A DNA stretch of 64,000 nucleotides from Granulosicoccus sp036478595 (GCA_036478595.1 JAZGEF010000039.1:62001-126000), one strand, 5' to 3'; numbered from the stretch's first letter, positions 18,680 to 28,348 are shown. The notes: generated by a model from the letters alone, not told the origin. Translations and numbers: made by a program.

Positions 18680-18987
18680 AATTCTATTTCACGCCATTTA
18701 GAAACTCCTTTTGATAGTTCGCCTGTTAACCAGTTCCAATCTAGTTGCATTTCAATTTTATCAGAGCTGTCCTTGCTCAAGCTAACAATCGCTTTTCCTG
18801 CGGACAATTCGCCATTTTTGGATATCGCATGATAAAGCATGGTTAATTTTCCATTTTCTTTGGAAACTATTGCATGCCCATACTCTATGTTTGGCCCGGT
18901 ATAATTTGCCTTGTATGGGGAATCAGTGTTGTCAAATACCATCATGGTTTCCTCTGATGCCAAGCCTTCTTTGTTTTCGATGAGCAT
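18676..18987 (-). CDS. Hypothetical protein, AT-richer than neighbours
   Basis: A 103-residue soluble, charged protein I do not recognise; central segment YGHAIVSKENGKLTMLYHAI. It has no signal peptide or membrane segment. The codons are noticeably richer in A and T than those of folA or apaH. The first ATG (18987) lacks a ribosome binding site, whereas ATG 18945 has AGAGGAA a few bases upstream and would give 89 residues. The frame is open a further 13 codons above 18987 without a standard start, so this could also be the remnant of a longer gene. It overlaps the folA end by 4 bases, tail to tail. Confidence 0.55.
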   Translation of the reverse strand: MLIENKEGLASEETMMVFDNTDSPYKANYTGPNIEYGHAIVSKENGKLTMLYHAISKNGELSAGKAIVSLSKDSSDKIEMQLDWNWLTGELSKGVSKWREIEF

Positions 18988-19056
18988 TAAGCTAGTATTT
19001 TTTAGTTTGATGCCATTCCCCGATCCTTAACAGTTATATCAAAAAAAAATTGATTT

Positions 19057-19878
19057 TTAGCCACTCTCGATTATATGTGCTGGTTCAGCAATACAGCATT
19101 GTTTGTCTAAGTTGAAAGCTGCCAAGTGACCATCCCAAACACAACCACGATCCAATGGCATTAACCAAGGCGCCGCGATGGCTGGGTGGGCTGACCAATG
19201 TCCGAAAATTAGTATGTCATCGTGCCATGCTGGGCTAAGCAATTGATGCCAAGGTAGTAGGGTGACGGGTGCTCTAACCGGCGGGCCATTGAATTCAAAA
19301 TCAAGCCGCCCATCAACTTGGCAGAAACGCATTCGGGTAAACACATTGACTGCGAAGCGCAGCCTGTCATAGCCACTGAGTGTGGTTGACCAAGTGCTGG
19401 GCTCGTTACCGTACATGTTTTGTAAAAAATCGACGTAGTGATCACTACGTAAAACTGATTCTAGCTCACGCGCCAGCGTGGTTGCCGTCGCTTGATCCCA
19501 ATCAGGGTGTATCCCAGCATGTACCAAAATATACGGCTGATTGGCTTCTGCATGTAACAATGGGCGATGCCTCACCCAATCCAGCAGTTCATCGCGGTCA
19601 GGCGCGTTGATGATGGATGTAAGCGTGTCCTTTTTTGAAGGTTTGCGAATTCCGTGACGCACGGCAAGCAGGTGCAGCTCGTGATTGCCCAACACGCAAA
19701 CGCAACTATCACCAAGTGCTTTGACAAAGCGCAGCGTGTCGAGTGAGTCGGGACCTCGGTTGATTAAATCACCCGTTAACCAGAGCGTGTCGCGTTGCTC
19801 ATCAAACGACAAGCGATCAAGCAATCGTTTGAACGGATCGAGGCAACCATGAAGATCACCTATCGCGTAGTTTGCCAT
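19057..19878 (-). CDS. apaH: Symmetrical bis(5'-nucleosyl)-tetraphosphatase
   Basis: A 273-residue metallophosphatase that cleaves Ap4A to two ADP and, in E. coli, removes Np4 RNA caps. The phosphoesterase signatures GDLHG, GDLINRGPDSL and GNHELHLL are in the usual first 80 residues. Last gene of the lptD-surA-pdxA-rsmA-apaG-apaH run. Confidence 0.97.
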   Translation of the reverse strand: MANYAIGDLHGCLDPFKRLLDRLSFDEQRDTLWLTGDLINRGPDSLDTLRFVKALGDSCVCVLGNHELHLLAVRHGIRKPSKKDTLTSIINAPDRDELLDWVRHRPLLHAEANQPYILVHAGIHPDWDQATATTLARELESVLRSDHYVDFLQNMYGNEPSTWSTTLSGYDRLRFAVNVFTRMRFCQVDGRLDFEFNGPPVRAPVTLLPWHQLLSPAWHDDILIFGHWSAHPAIAAPWLMPLDRGCVWDGHLAAFNLDKQCCIAEPAHIIESG

Positions 19879-19905
19879 TACAGGATTACATACGGCCTGC
19901 GTTGC

Positions 19906-20289
19906 TTAGTGCAACGTGCGTGGTGTGGTAAGTAGAAAATCCGCGATAGGGGCGGTAAATTCTGCGCCGTCGTCGGTTACCATCAGGTAGCTGCCGCCCA
20001 TGGTGCCCATCGATGTTTCTAACATCGTGCCGCTGGTGTACTGAAATCCTTCGCCTGGCTTAAGGTGTGGTTGTTCGCCAACGACGCCATCGCCTTGAAC
20101 TTCCTGTACCTTGCCATTAGCATCGCGAATAACCCAGTGGCGGGTTAGTAGGCGCGCGGGTATATCACCCACGTTACGGATAGTAATGGTGTATGCGAAT
20201 ACGAAGCGGTTTTCATCCGGATCGGATTCTGAATCGATATAGAGTGTTTCGACGTCCACGTTGATGCCGTCACTGAATTCGCATTGCAT
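19906..20289 (-). CDS. apaG: ApaG (DUF525) protein
   Basis: A 127-residue single-domain ApaG with a fibronectin-like fold. Typical segments are FVFAYTITIRNVGDIPARLL, RHWVIRDANGKVQEVQGDGV and PGEGFQYTSGTML. The molecular role in bacteria is not settled; mutants are known for Co2+ sensitivity. It lies between rsmA and apaH, as usual. Confidence 0.96.
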   Translation of the reverse strand: MQCEFSDGINVDVETLYIDSESDPDENRFVFAYTITIRNVGDIPARLLTRHWVIRDANGKVQEVQGDGVVGEQPHLKPGEGFQYTSGTMLETSMGTMGGSYLMVTDDGAEFTAPIADFLLTTPRTLH

Positions 20290-20342
20290 GATCTGTTCTC
20301 GTCAGCTGATATTGTAATGGTAGCACCCGAGGGCGCGACAGG

Positions 20343-21104
20343 TCACAACAGCTTCGCTAACGTAAAGAATTGTGGCAAGCCCAGTGTTTCAGCCCTCGCG
20401 CCAGGGTCGATACCCACATCAGAAAACTGCTCATCGCTAATATACTTCTTTAGGTTATTACGTAATGTTTTGCGTTTATTGGCAAAGGCTAAGCGTGCGA
20501 CAGCCTCTAGTGAGGCGAGCTCGCTGGCGCTGGGTTGCTCTGCATGTGGCACCATGCGGATCACGGCCGATTGCACTTTGGGTGGCGGATCAAACGCCTC
20601 CGGTGGCACATCAAGCAAGGTGTGGACCTCAAAGCAGGCTTGAATCATCACGCTTAGCCGGCCAAATGAACGAGTGCCGTTTTTTGCTGTAATTCTATCG
20701 ACCACCTCTTTTTGTAGCATGGCATGCACATCAATCAACACGTTCGCCTGTTGTGCAAGCTTAAGAAGCAATGGCGTGCCGATGTTATAGGGCAGGTTGC
20801 CCACTAATCTTAAGCGCCCATCGCCTGCAAGTTCTCGCCAGTCCACTTGCAATGCATCGGCTTCGATTATGGTAAGCCCGGGCGCTTGCTTTGCTTGTAG
20901 CCGTGCCACCAAATCACGGTCTATCTCAACAACCGATAGTTTTGATAAGCACGCCAGCAGCGGTGTAGTGAGTGCACCAAGGCCTGGCCCGATTTCAACT
21001 AGCGGGTCATTTTCCTGCGGATTGATGTACGAAATGATTTCACTGATCAGCTGCTGATCTTGCAGAAAGTTTTGGCCAAAACGTTTTCGCGCTTGATGTC
21101 TCAC
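20343..21104 (-). CDS. rsmA: 16S rRNA (adenine-1518/1519-N6)-dimethyltransferase
   Basis: KsgA/RsmA dimethylates two adjacent adenines in helix 45 of 16S rRNA. The 253-residue protein has ARKRFGQNFL at the N-terminus, the SAM motif EIGPGLGALT and the catalytic NLPYNIGTPL. The ATG overlaps the pdxA stop by 4 bases, indicating translational coupling. Confidence 0.97.
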   Translation of the reverse strand: MRHQARKRFGQNFLQDQQLISEIISYINPQENDPLVEIGPGLGALTTPLLACLSKLSVVEIDRDLVARLQAKQAPGLTIIEADALQVDWRELAGDGRLRLVGNLPYNIGTPLLLKLAQQANVLIDVHAMLQKEVVDRITAKNGTRSFGRLSVMIQACFEVHTLLDVPPEAFDPPPKVQSAVIRMVPHAEQPSASELASLEAVARLAFANKRKTLRNNLKKYISDEQFSDVGIDPGARAETLGLPQFFTLAKLL

Positions 21105-22120
21105 GTGTGGATGTTTAGCTCGGCTTCTGCCATGTCTATCGCTAAGCCTAAGGCTGCGTGCAAACTACCTTCATCAATTGCGCCGGTTGCGGCCTTGTCC
21201 AAGGCAGTACCGTGATCTACCGAGGTGCGAATAATCGGCAAGCCTAGCGTTACATTGATCGCTTTGCCAAAGCCTGCATACTTAAGCACGGGCAACCCCT
21301 GATCATGAAACATTGCTAGCACCGCATCAGCTCCATCGAGGTGCTGTGGTGTAAATAAGGTATCTGCTGGTAGTGGACCGATGAGGCTCATCCCTTGTTG
21401 GCGTAGTGATTCGAGCGTCGGCTCGATGATGTTAATTTCTTCCATTCCCAAATGCCCACCTTCACCAGCATGTGGGTTAAGCCCACACACCAGTATACGA
21501 GGTGATTCAATCGCGAATCGCGACCGAAGTTCGGTGTGCAAGATGTGTATTACCTTCGTTAGCGTCTCTTCAGTGATGGCGGCTGCAACTTTGTTAAGCG
21601 GCAAGTGAGTGGTGGCTAGTGCCACTCGTAATATGCCGGCGGTAAGCATCATCACAGGGTAGGCGTGAGTAACATCTGCTAAGTATTCAGTGTGCCCCGT
21701 AAAGGCGATGCCCGCATCGTTGATTATGCCTTTGTGGATCGGGCCGGTGACCATTGCCGCATAGTGGCCCGAGGTGCATCCCTCTATCGCGTTGTCTACG
21801 CACTTCAACACATAGGGTGCATTATTGGCATTGAGTACGCCAGGTTTTGCAGGTTCAGCCATTGCGATGTCTGCAACACACAAACTGCCAGCAATATCGC
21901 TCTGTGGTAAGGCGTTGTTATGATAAGCGCGTATTGCCAATGGAAGCTTTAAGGCAGCGGATCGCTCAGCGAGCATCGCGGCATTGGCAATGATGACCAG
22001 TTCGTGCGCTCGCGGGCTTTGTGCCAGCATGATCGCAAGGTCAGGCCCTATCCCAGCAGGTTCGCCCGGGGTTAAGGCTATGCGAAGTGGCTTAGACACG
22101 CATTTCGATGAATGATTCAT
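21101..22120 (-). CDS. pdxA: 4-hydroxythreonine-4-phosphate dehydrogenase
   Basis: A 339-residue PdxA of the pyridoxal-5'-phosphate pathway. GEPAGIGPDL near the N-terminus, MVTGPIHKGIINDAG, FTGHTEYLA and the late FHDQGLPVLKYAGFG contain the substrate and metal (His) residues. Its start overlaps the surA 3' end by 29 bases. The same window carries pdxH and several PLP enzymes (GcvP, HemL, the dehydratase). Confidence 0.97.
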   Translation of the reverse strand: MNHSSKCVSKPLRIALTPGEPAGIGPDLAIMLAQSPRAHELVIIANAAMLAERSAALKLPLAIRAYHNNALPQSDIAGSLCVADIAMAEPAKPGVLNANNAPYVLKCVDNAIEGCTSGHYAAMVTGPIHKGIINDAGIAFTGHTEYLADVTHAYPVMMLTAGILRVALATTHLPLNKVAAAITEETLTKVIHILHTELRSRFAIESPRILVCGLNPHAGEGGHLGMEEINIIEPTLESLRQQGMSLIGPLPADTLFTPQHLDGADAVLAMFHDQGLPVLKYAGFGKAINVTLGLPIIRTSVDHGTALDKAATGAIDEGSLHAALGLAIDMAEAELNIHT

Positions 22121-23366
22121 CGCGCAGTTGTCGAATCCAGCGCTCGGTTTCTTGTTCAGTTTTTTGTCGTCGAATGACTGATTCAGCCTGTTGTCGAATC
22201 ACGTCTTCTTTGATAGTGGTGGTGCGCGTATCTAGCAACTCAAGAACGTGCCAACCAAATTGTGTTTTGAAAACGGGGCTAAGCTCGCCCTTATTGAGTG
22301 AATTCGCCGTTTCCTCAATTTCACTTGGCATTTGGCCTGCGACAAACCAAGGCAGCTCACCACCATTGTTAGCACTGTTAGGGTCTTCACTCAGTTTTTC
22401 AGCAAGCGTTGCAAAAGACTCGCCTTTAACAAGACGTTCGCGAATGGCCGCCATTCTTGCCTCTGGATTGTCATCTTGGCTATTGGCCAGGTAAATGTGT
22501 CTTACCAGGGTCTCAATTTGTTCGGCCTGAGCGCCACTGCGCTTGTTTTTTAATCGAACGATGTGTAAGCCGTTGGCACTTCGTAGTGGCTCGCTGATTT
22601 CACCTGTGTCCATGTCCACTAAAGCGGCTGCTAAAAAATCAGGAATCTCTTGCAAGCCGCGCCAGCCCAGATCACCACCTTCAAGTGCTCTAGCACCATC
22701 AGAGCTGGCCACTGCAGTTTGTGAAAAATCGGCACCTTCGCGTAGTTTGACCAGAATGGCATTCGCGCGAGCCAGAGCTTCATCAATTTGACTTGCGTTG
22801 GCGGTTGGTGGAACGGCTAATAATATATGTTGAATTTGATAGCTCAGGTTATCTTCACTGTTGTTGGCTTCGATGAAGTCGTCTACTTCCTGGCCTGATA
22901 CTTTAATCCGTGATTGCACGTCGCGTTGAAGCAACCTTCCAAACAGCAATTCTTGCTCAACGTTAATACGAAACCGATTGTAATCGATGCCTTCGGTCTT
23001 CATTGATTGTCGAAGCTGGTTGGTATCCATATTGTTGTTGCCAGCGATTTGTTCGATGGCTCTATTAACACTGCCAGGATCGACATTTATGCCCAATTTA
23101 TTGGCGTGCTGGCGTTGTACTTCATTATCAATTAGTCGAGAGATAACACGCTTTTCAAATACTTCATCAGCGGGTAGGGACTGTCCGTTGCCTTTGGCTT
23201 GTAACTTAAGGTAATTGGTTTCAGCGGTGACTTCGCTGGCCAACACCACGCCATCGTTAACTACTGCAACGATCTTGTTTAACACTACATCGCCGTCTGC
23301 GGCCATTGCAATATTTGCAGATAGTGAGGCAAACATTGCTGCAAGCAAAATACATGATTTCTTCAT
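22092..23366 (-). CDS. surA: Periplasmic chaperone/peptidyl-prolyl isomerase SurA
   Basis: SurA carries unfolded outer-membrane proteins through the periplasm. From ATG 23366 the product is 424 residues, close to the usual 428: a signal peptide (MKKSCILLAAMFASLSAN, cleavage after AMA), an N-terminal chaperone domain and two parvulin domains (around YQIQHILLAVPP and ETLVRHIYLA). The frame is open back to 23534, but that part is antisense-like and lacks a signal peptide. The start overlaps the lptD stop as ATGA. Confidence 0.96.
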   Translation of the reverse strand: MKKSCILLAAMFASLSANIAMAADGDVVLNKIVAVVNDGVVLASEVTAETNYLKLQAKGNGQSLPADEVFEKRVISRLIDNEVQRQHANKLGINVDPGSVNRAIEQIAGNNNMDTNQLRQSMKTEGIDYNRFRINVEQELLFGRLLQRDVQSRIKVSGQEVDDFIEANNSEDNLSYQIQHILLAVPPTANASQIDEALARANAILVKLREGADFSQTAVASSDGARALEGGDLGWRGLQEIPDFLAAALVDMDTGEISEPLRSANGLHIVRLKNKRSGAQAEQIETLVRHIYLANSQDDNPEARMAAIRERLVKGESFATLAEKLSEDPNSANNGGELPWFVAGQMPSEIEETANSLNKGELSPVFKTQFGWHVLELLDTRTTTIKEDVIRQQAESVIRRQKTEQETERWIRQLRDESFIEMRV

Positions 23367-25594
23367 TTGTAATCGTCCCGGTAGCCTAATATGGCGGTTT
23401 CGAGTAAGGCGCCGTAGTTTTGCCCAACGGGTGCCAGTCCCTTTAATACTAACTGTAAATAGAGGCTGGTGTCGTGATCGAGACCATCGTCGGTAACATA
23501 ACGGCGTGCAGCTAAACGCGCAGCCCAGCAGCAACTGTCATATTGCAATCCTAACAAAGACTCGATGCTCTGATCCTCATCAAGTGAATAGTTCCAACGG
23601 CCTGCAACAACCCAATTGTTTTTAACCGGCCATAGCACCGAAAAATCCAGTTGTTCGGTTTCTGCGTTACGGCCAGTGTTAACGATACGATGAGCAAGGT
23701 TAACAATTTTATTGGGGGCTGGGCGGTAGCTCACCAGCATAGAGCCACGCACAGTGTTCTTGTCATCAGGGTTCCATTGCATCTTGCCACTCACACCCCA
23801 ATTGTTGGATAGATCTGCTGCCAGTTCGCCCACCACATCTGAGGTATCGCGGGTATCGATATCTTCACCTTCGAGTGTTACACGTCGGTCATCAAAATAG
23901 AAGATTTGGCCCAAACTGCCTCGGAAATCTTCGCTACCGTCTACGCCATCGACGATCCGGGTGGTGAGAGCAAGCGATACTTGATTGGCATCGGCGACAC
24001 GATCAGAACCCGAAAATCGGTTTTCCCGAAATAACTGCGAAATACTGAAATCAAACTGGTTGCTGTCAAACAATGGGATATCCACCTGATCTCGATAGGG
24101 TACGCGTAAATAAAACAGACGTGGCTCCAGTGTTTGCAAAGAACCTTTAAGGTCGATTGAGCGATCAAAATACAAGCCGCTATCGATTGATAATGTACTC
24201 AGGTTGCGACTTACACGGCTATCTACCGCTTCGGCTTCGTTATTAAGTGCATAGTGCGTGAAACGATACGCTAACGTAGGTTTGAAAAACCAAGCGTCTC
24301 TAACAATGGGTACGGTTAACCGTGGATGTAAATCCAGTCGCGAGCCAGTTACTGATGCATCACGATCAAAATAAACCAACTCAGAGTCAACGCTTGCGCG
24401 TATGCCATATTTGTCTTTGTCGGGTTCCCAGTTAAATAGAAACTGCGGCAAACGTTTGTAAGGCTTATCGATATCATCTATCGTGCTATCAACGGTTTGG
24501 TAGGTTTGCAAGCGGCTGATAAATTGATAGGGCCCACGCTGAAAGGTTAAATCAGCTCGGCGCTCTAAATGCGTAATGCTGGCAACCTGTACGCTATCAC
24601 CTAGGTCTTTAAAGTAATCACCATCGCTAACTCGGCTTGCCAGGATATTGCTGGACCAATCTCTATTAAATCGACCATCATGTTTAAGCTGGGTAAACAC
24701 ACGCCGCTCGTTGCTGCGTTCTCTGTCGTTAATATATTCATTATCAAGTTGCCAAGCGCCTTGTTTGTTCAGGTAGCGAAACTCGCTTTGTATTTGTGCA
24801 CCGCGTTTGGAGGTTAGCCGCGGTACTAAGGTCGCGTCCAAATTAGGCCGGATGTTCCAGTACCAGGGTATGTGTAACTCCAAACCGGTGTTTTCGCGAC
24901 GCGCTATCACTGGTGCAAGAAACCCGGTTTTGCGTTTAGGAGATATCGGAAAACTGAACCGGGGTATGGCTAATAACGGTATGCCCTTAAAATTAAGCCT
25001 AATGTTTTTTGCCGTGCCGATACCTTCATCTGGATATAAGTGGAGTTCCTTGGCTTGGATAAACCAACTTTTATCTCCAGGAGGGCAGGTCGAGTAGGTA
25101 CCATTTTTCATGATGTACTCACCTTTCTCGTTGCGTTCCATTGTTGAAGCAGCACCAGTGGCACGTTTACCGTTCAAATCAATTTCGTAGTTCGATTCAC
25201 CTGTGCTGAACAGGTTGTCATCCATATCGATTTTGGCATCGCGGCTCTCAAGCTTAATCCCCTTTGATAGAAAGCTGACTTCGCCTTCTATTAACACCTC
25301 GCCAGATTCCGGCAAGTATTTAGCGTTTTCGGCGTTGAGCAAACGATCTTTGAAGCCGATGGTTGTATTTCCCTCGAGCGATACCACGCCGCCCTCACTG
25401 ATGACATTATCGGCTTCGGCATTAATGCGTGGAACGTCATCATTCTGTGCGTCGCCTTCTACAGTGGCTGCGGCCAAGTACGCTGGAGCCGGGCACAAAT
25501 CATCCCCTTCTGCCATGGCATAGCGCGGAATTGCGCTCAATAGGGCCAATGCGGCCAAAATTTGAGCAATATATGAGTTGGAGGGATTAATCAC
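23363..25594 (-). CDS. lptD: LPS-assembly protein LptD
   Basis: The outer-membrane barrel that inserts lipopolysaccharide together with LptE. The 743-residue product has a signal peptide (cleavage likely after AMA, residue 28), an OstA-type jellyroll (residues about 55-180) and a large barrel. Four cysteines match the LptD disulfide pattern: Cys34, Cys169 and an adjacent pair near residues 688-689. The start is GTG 25594, 70 bases from the divergent ung. Coupled to surA by a 4-base overlap. Confidence 0.96.
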   Translation of the reverse strand: MINPSNSYIAQILAALALLSAIPRYAMAEGDDLCPAPAYLAAATVEGDAQNDDVPRINAEADNVISEGGVVSLEGNTTIGFKDRLLNAENAKYLPESGEVLIEGEVSFLSKGIKLESRDAKIDMDDNLFSTGESNYEIDLNGKRATGAASTMERNEKGEYIMKNGTYSTCPPGDKSWFIQAKELHLYPDEGIGTAKNIRLNFKGIPLLAIPRFSFPISPKRKTGFLAPVIARRENTGLELHIPWYWNIRPNLDATLVPRLTSKRGAQIQSEFRYLNKQGAWQLDNEYINDRERSNERRVFTQLKHDGRFNRDWSSNILASRVSDGDYFKDLGDSVQVASITHLERRADLTFQRGPYQFISRLQTYQTVDSTIDDIDKPYKRLPQFLFNWEPDKDKYGIRASVDSELVYFDRDASVTGSRLDLHPRLTVPIVRDAWFFKPTLAYRFTHYALNNEAEAVDSRVSRNLSTLSIDSGLYFDRSIDLKGSLQTLEPRLFYLRVPYRDQVDIPLFDSNQFDFSISQLFRENRFSGSDRVADANQVSLALTTRIVDGVDGSEDFRGSLGQIFYFDDRRVTLEGEDIDTRDTSDVVGELAADLSNNWGVSGKMQWNPDDKNTVRGSMLVSYRPAPNKIVNLAHRIVNTGRNAETEQLDFSVLWPVKNNWVVAGRWNYSLDEDQSIESLLGLQYDSCCWAARLAARRYVTDDGLDHDTSLYLQLVLKGLAPVGQNYGALLETAILGYRDDYK

Positions 25595-25664
25595 GTGTCG
25601 AAATAATAGACGGCTTTTGACTTAAACTAAAGGCGTTGCGTACGCGCGCCTAACATTATTACCT

Positions 25665-26369
25665 GTGACTGAAAAAACTGCTGCTGTTTCTGTGGATCCC
25701 AGTTGGCGCGGGCTTATGGATTGCGAATTTGAAAAGCCCTATATGGCCGAGCTGAAAGCGTATTTGGGTGAACGAAAAAAACAGCGTGCGGTGGTATATC
25801 CGCATTCTAGCCTGTGGTTTAACGCCTTTGCGCTCACAGCAGTGGATTCAGTCAAGGTCGTCATCTTGGGGCAGGATCCATACCACGGACCTGGTCAGGC
25901 ACACGGGCTGAGCTTTTCAGTGCCGGAAGGTGTTCGCACACCGCCTTCATTGCTCAACATATTCAAAGAAATCGACAGCGATCTTGGCCTTGAAGCCTCA
26001 CTGGCAGCGAAGCGCTTAGGTTGTCTGGAAGCTTGGGCTCGGCAAGGTGTGTTTCTACTCAACAGTGTGCTAACCGTTGAAGAAGGCATGGCTGCAGCTC
26101 ATCAGGGGCGAGGCTGGGAAGAATTTACTGACAGCGTCATTAGCCATCTGAGTAAGGAGCGTGATGATCTGGTGTTTATGTTGTGGGGTAGTTATGCACA
26201 AAAGAAAGGTCAGGTGATTGATGCTAATAAGCACTGTATATTAAAATCACCACACCCATCCCCTTTGTCAGCACATCGGGGTTTTCTTGGTTGTAAGCAT
26301 TTTTCTCAAGCCAATAGCTGGTTAGCGGACAAACAACTCGACCCAATCGACTGGACACAAGTTAGCTGA
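25665..26369 (+). CDS. ung: Uracil-DNA glycosylase
   Basis: A 234-residue family-1 UDG that excises uracil from DNA. The catalytic-loop GQDPYHGPGQAHGLSFSVP and the DNA-intercalation loop SPHPSPLSAHRGF are intact. The start is GTG 25665, in the lptD-ung divergent gap. mltB follows with one base between stop and start. Confidence 0.97.
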   Translation: MTEKTAAVSVDPSWRGLMDCEFEKPYMAELKAYLGERKKQRAVVYPHSSLWFNAFALTAVDSVKVVILGQDPYHGPGQAHGLSFSVPEGVRTPPSLLNIFKEIDSDLGLEASLAAKRLGCLEAWARQGVFLLNSVLTVEEGMAAAHQGRGWEEFTDSVISHLSKERDDLVFMLWGSYAQKKGQVIDANKHCILKSPHPSPLSAHRGFLGCKHFSQANSWLADKQLDPIDWTQVS

Positions 26370-26370
26370 T

Positions 26371-27354
26371 ATGGCAACAATTATATATCGCCTTATTACA
26401 TTTGCGCTCGCTGTTTTAGTGGCGATGTTGCAAAGCGCTGCGGCCTATGCTGCACCGTACGGTGAGCGTAAAGATGTACAGCAATACATTGATCAAATGG
26501 TCACTGAGCATGGTTTGCCCAGAGAACAGCTGCAGCAAGTATTTAAGCAAATAGAACCACTACAAACCGTATTAGATGCGATTTCGCGTCCGGCCGAAAA
26601 AACCTTAACGTGGGCCGAATATCGTCCGATTTTTATCAAGCCGAAACGCATAGAACAGGGTAAGCAATTTATGCAAGAGCACGCTGAAACCTTGGCGCGT
26701 GCTGAAGCCACTCATGGTGTACCGGCGAGTGTGATAACCGCCATTATCGGTGTCGAAACTTTTTATGGCCGCATTACTGGCAAGTACAGCGTGCTTGAGG
26801 CGGTTGCAACGCTCGCTTTTGATTATCCGCCGCGTGGTAAATTCTTTAAACAGGAGCTCACTGAATTTTTGATTTTAAGCAATTCAGAAGGCTGGGACAT
26901 GACCCAAATAAAAGGCAGCTACGCAGGCGCTATGGGATGGCCTCAATTTATTTCCAGTAGTTACCGCCGTTATGCGGTCGATTTTGATGGAGATGGTAAA
27001 CGGGACTTACTGACCAGCATCGAAGATGTCATTGGCTCGGTTGCCAATTATCTAAGCGTTCATGGCTGGAAGAATGGTGGCTTAGTCTCGGAGCCGTGGG
27101 CTGTCTCCGACAAACAGGCCACCAGTGCATCAAAGCTTGTGACTGAATCGCTAAAGCCCTCCGTATCACCAACAGCGCTCAAAAAGCTTGGCTTCAATGC
27201 AGACACCGACAAAGAGGTTAGCGTAATGCAGTTTGCGGGCAAAAAGGGGCAAGAAACTTGGATCGGCTACCCTAATTTTTACGTGATCACGCGGTATAAC
27301 CACAGCCGTATGTACGCGTTGGCTGTCCATCAACTCAGCCTAGCCGTGCAATAA
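26371..27354 (+). CDS. mltB: Lytic murein transglycosylase B family
   Basis: A 327-residue MltB-type peptidoglycan lytic transglycosylase. The catalytic glutamate is in IIGVETFYGRITG; AGAMGWPQFISSSYRRYAVD is the family signature. Unlike E. coli MltB it has no lipobox: the N-terminus looks like a plain Sec signal (cleavage likely after AYA near residue 27), so the mature enzyme should be soluble in the periplasm. Upstream of rlpA and dacA, also cell-wall genes. Confidence 0.94.
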   Translation: MATIIYRLITFALAVLVAMLQSAAAYAAPYGERKDVQQYIDQMVTEHGLPREQLQQVFKQIEPLQTVLDAISRPAEKTLTWAEYRPIFIKPKRIEQGKQFMQEHAETLARAEATHGVPASVITAIIGVETFYGRITGKYSVLEAVATLAFDYPPRGKFFKQELTEFLILSNSEGWDMTQIKGSYAGAMGWPQFISSSYRRYAVDFDGDGKRDLLTSIEDVIGSVANYLSVHGWKNGGLVSEPWAVSDKQATSASKLVTESLKPSVSPTALKKLGFNADTDKEVSVMQFAGKKGQETWIGYPNFYVITRYNHSRMYALAVHQLSLAVQ

Positions 27355-27457
27355 CGACTGCGTTCAGTGACTTTGGTTAAAAATGGGCCGTGCAGCGGCT
27401 GAGCGCTCGCCTATAATTTAAGCTGATCCGACCCTGATCAGCTAACTCCTAGCGCTT

Positions 27458-28348
27458 GTGACCCTGAAAAACACCTTACAAAATACCGTATTACCGCCTG
27501 TCCAAAAACTGGGCTGTCTGAGCATTGTATGTTTTGTCTTGTCTGCCTGTGGCGCGCCATCCGGGGGCTCCTCAGACGGCCCAGGTACCTTTTATGCACT
27601 GGGCAATTCACGTGGCCTTGATGTGCAAGATCTACCGCGCTCACGCTCTGGCAATGCATCGGTTTACACCGTGTTCGGTAAACAGTATTCCGTGCTCGAT
27701 AGCGCTGAGGGGTTTACCGAGCAAGGCATTGCGTCTTGGTATGGCAGCAAGTTTCATGGTCGCGACACGGCCAGTGGTGAAAAATATAACATGTACGCCA
27801 TGACAGCTGCGCACAAAAACCTGCCTTTACCCGTTTATGTGCAGGTGACTAATCTTGATAATGGCCGGGAATTGGTCGTAAAGGTAAACGATCGCGGCCC
27901 GTTTATAGAAGGCCGGATTATTGACCTTTCGTTCGCTGCTGCAAGAGAATTAGGCATTTATGATTCGGGTACAGCCAATGTTGAGATAAAAGCGTTGAGC
28001 GAGGCTGTGCGCGATGGTGGAGAGAAAGTGAATCTTGCGACTCCAGTAGTGATACCAGCGACACCAGAAGCCATTGCTGCACCTGTAGCGGTTACCGATG
28101 CGCCGGAAAAGCGCTACGGATGGGTGGTTCAGCTCGGTGCGTTCAAGGAAGCCGCCAACGCCAGCACCCTGCTTGAAAAATTAAGCCCGAACCTAGCTGC
28201 TCGAAGTTCGATCAACCATGACGCTAATTCACAACTTTATCGCGTTTTAGTAGGGCCGATGGCTTCAAGTGCCGAAGCGAGTCAGCTGGTGGACACGCTA
28301 GCATCGAGTGGGATTGACGGCTATAGCTTGAAGGCTCGATTTAAGTAA
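27458..28348 (+). CDS. rlpA: Septal ring lytic transglycosylase RlpA, lipoprotein
   Basis: A 296-residue outer-membrane lipoprotein: lipobox LSAC with Cys31, a double-psi beta-barrel domain (GIASWYGSKFHGRDTASGE through VNDRGPF, residues about 90-175) and a C-terminal SPOR domain (WVVQLGAFKEAANAS onward) that binds denuded septal glycan. In Pseudomonas, RlpA cleaves such strands. The GTG start has only a weak ribosome binding site. The mltB-rlpA-dacA order is the usual one. Confidence 0.95.
   Translation: MTLKNTLQNTVLPPVQKLGCLSIVCFVLSACGAPSGGSSDGPGTFYALGNSRGLDVQDLPRSRSGNASVYTVFGKQYSVLDSAEGFTEQGIASWYGSKFHGRDTASGEKYNMYAMTAAHKNLPLPVYVQVTNLDNGRELVVKVNDRGPFIEGRIIDLSFAAARELGIYDSGTANVEIKALSEAVRDGGEKVNLATPVVIPATPEAIAAPVAVTDAPEKRYGWVVQLGAFKEAANASTLLEKLSPNLAARSSINHDANSQLYRVLVGPMASSAEASQLVDTLASSGIDGYSLKARFK

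Noticed and set aside
19026..19056. Terminator after apaH
   Set aside because: There is an A/T run flanked by ATCAA/TTGAT, but no GC-rich stem, so intrinsic termination is unlikely.
23367..23534. A 56-codon upward extension of surA
   Set aside because: It lies inside lptD coding sequence and lacks a signal peptide; the ATG at 23366 is followed by a typical signal sequence and overlaps the lptD stop as ATGA.
25595..25664. A promoter for lptD (TTTAGT, 17 bases, TATTAT on the minus strand)
   Set aside because: It would start transcription within a few bases of the GTG start, leaving no room for a ribosome binding site; the match is too weak to claim.
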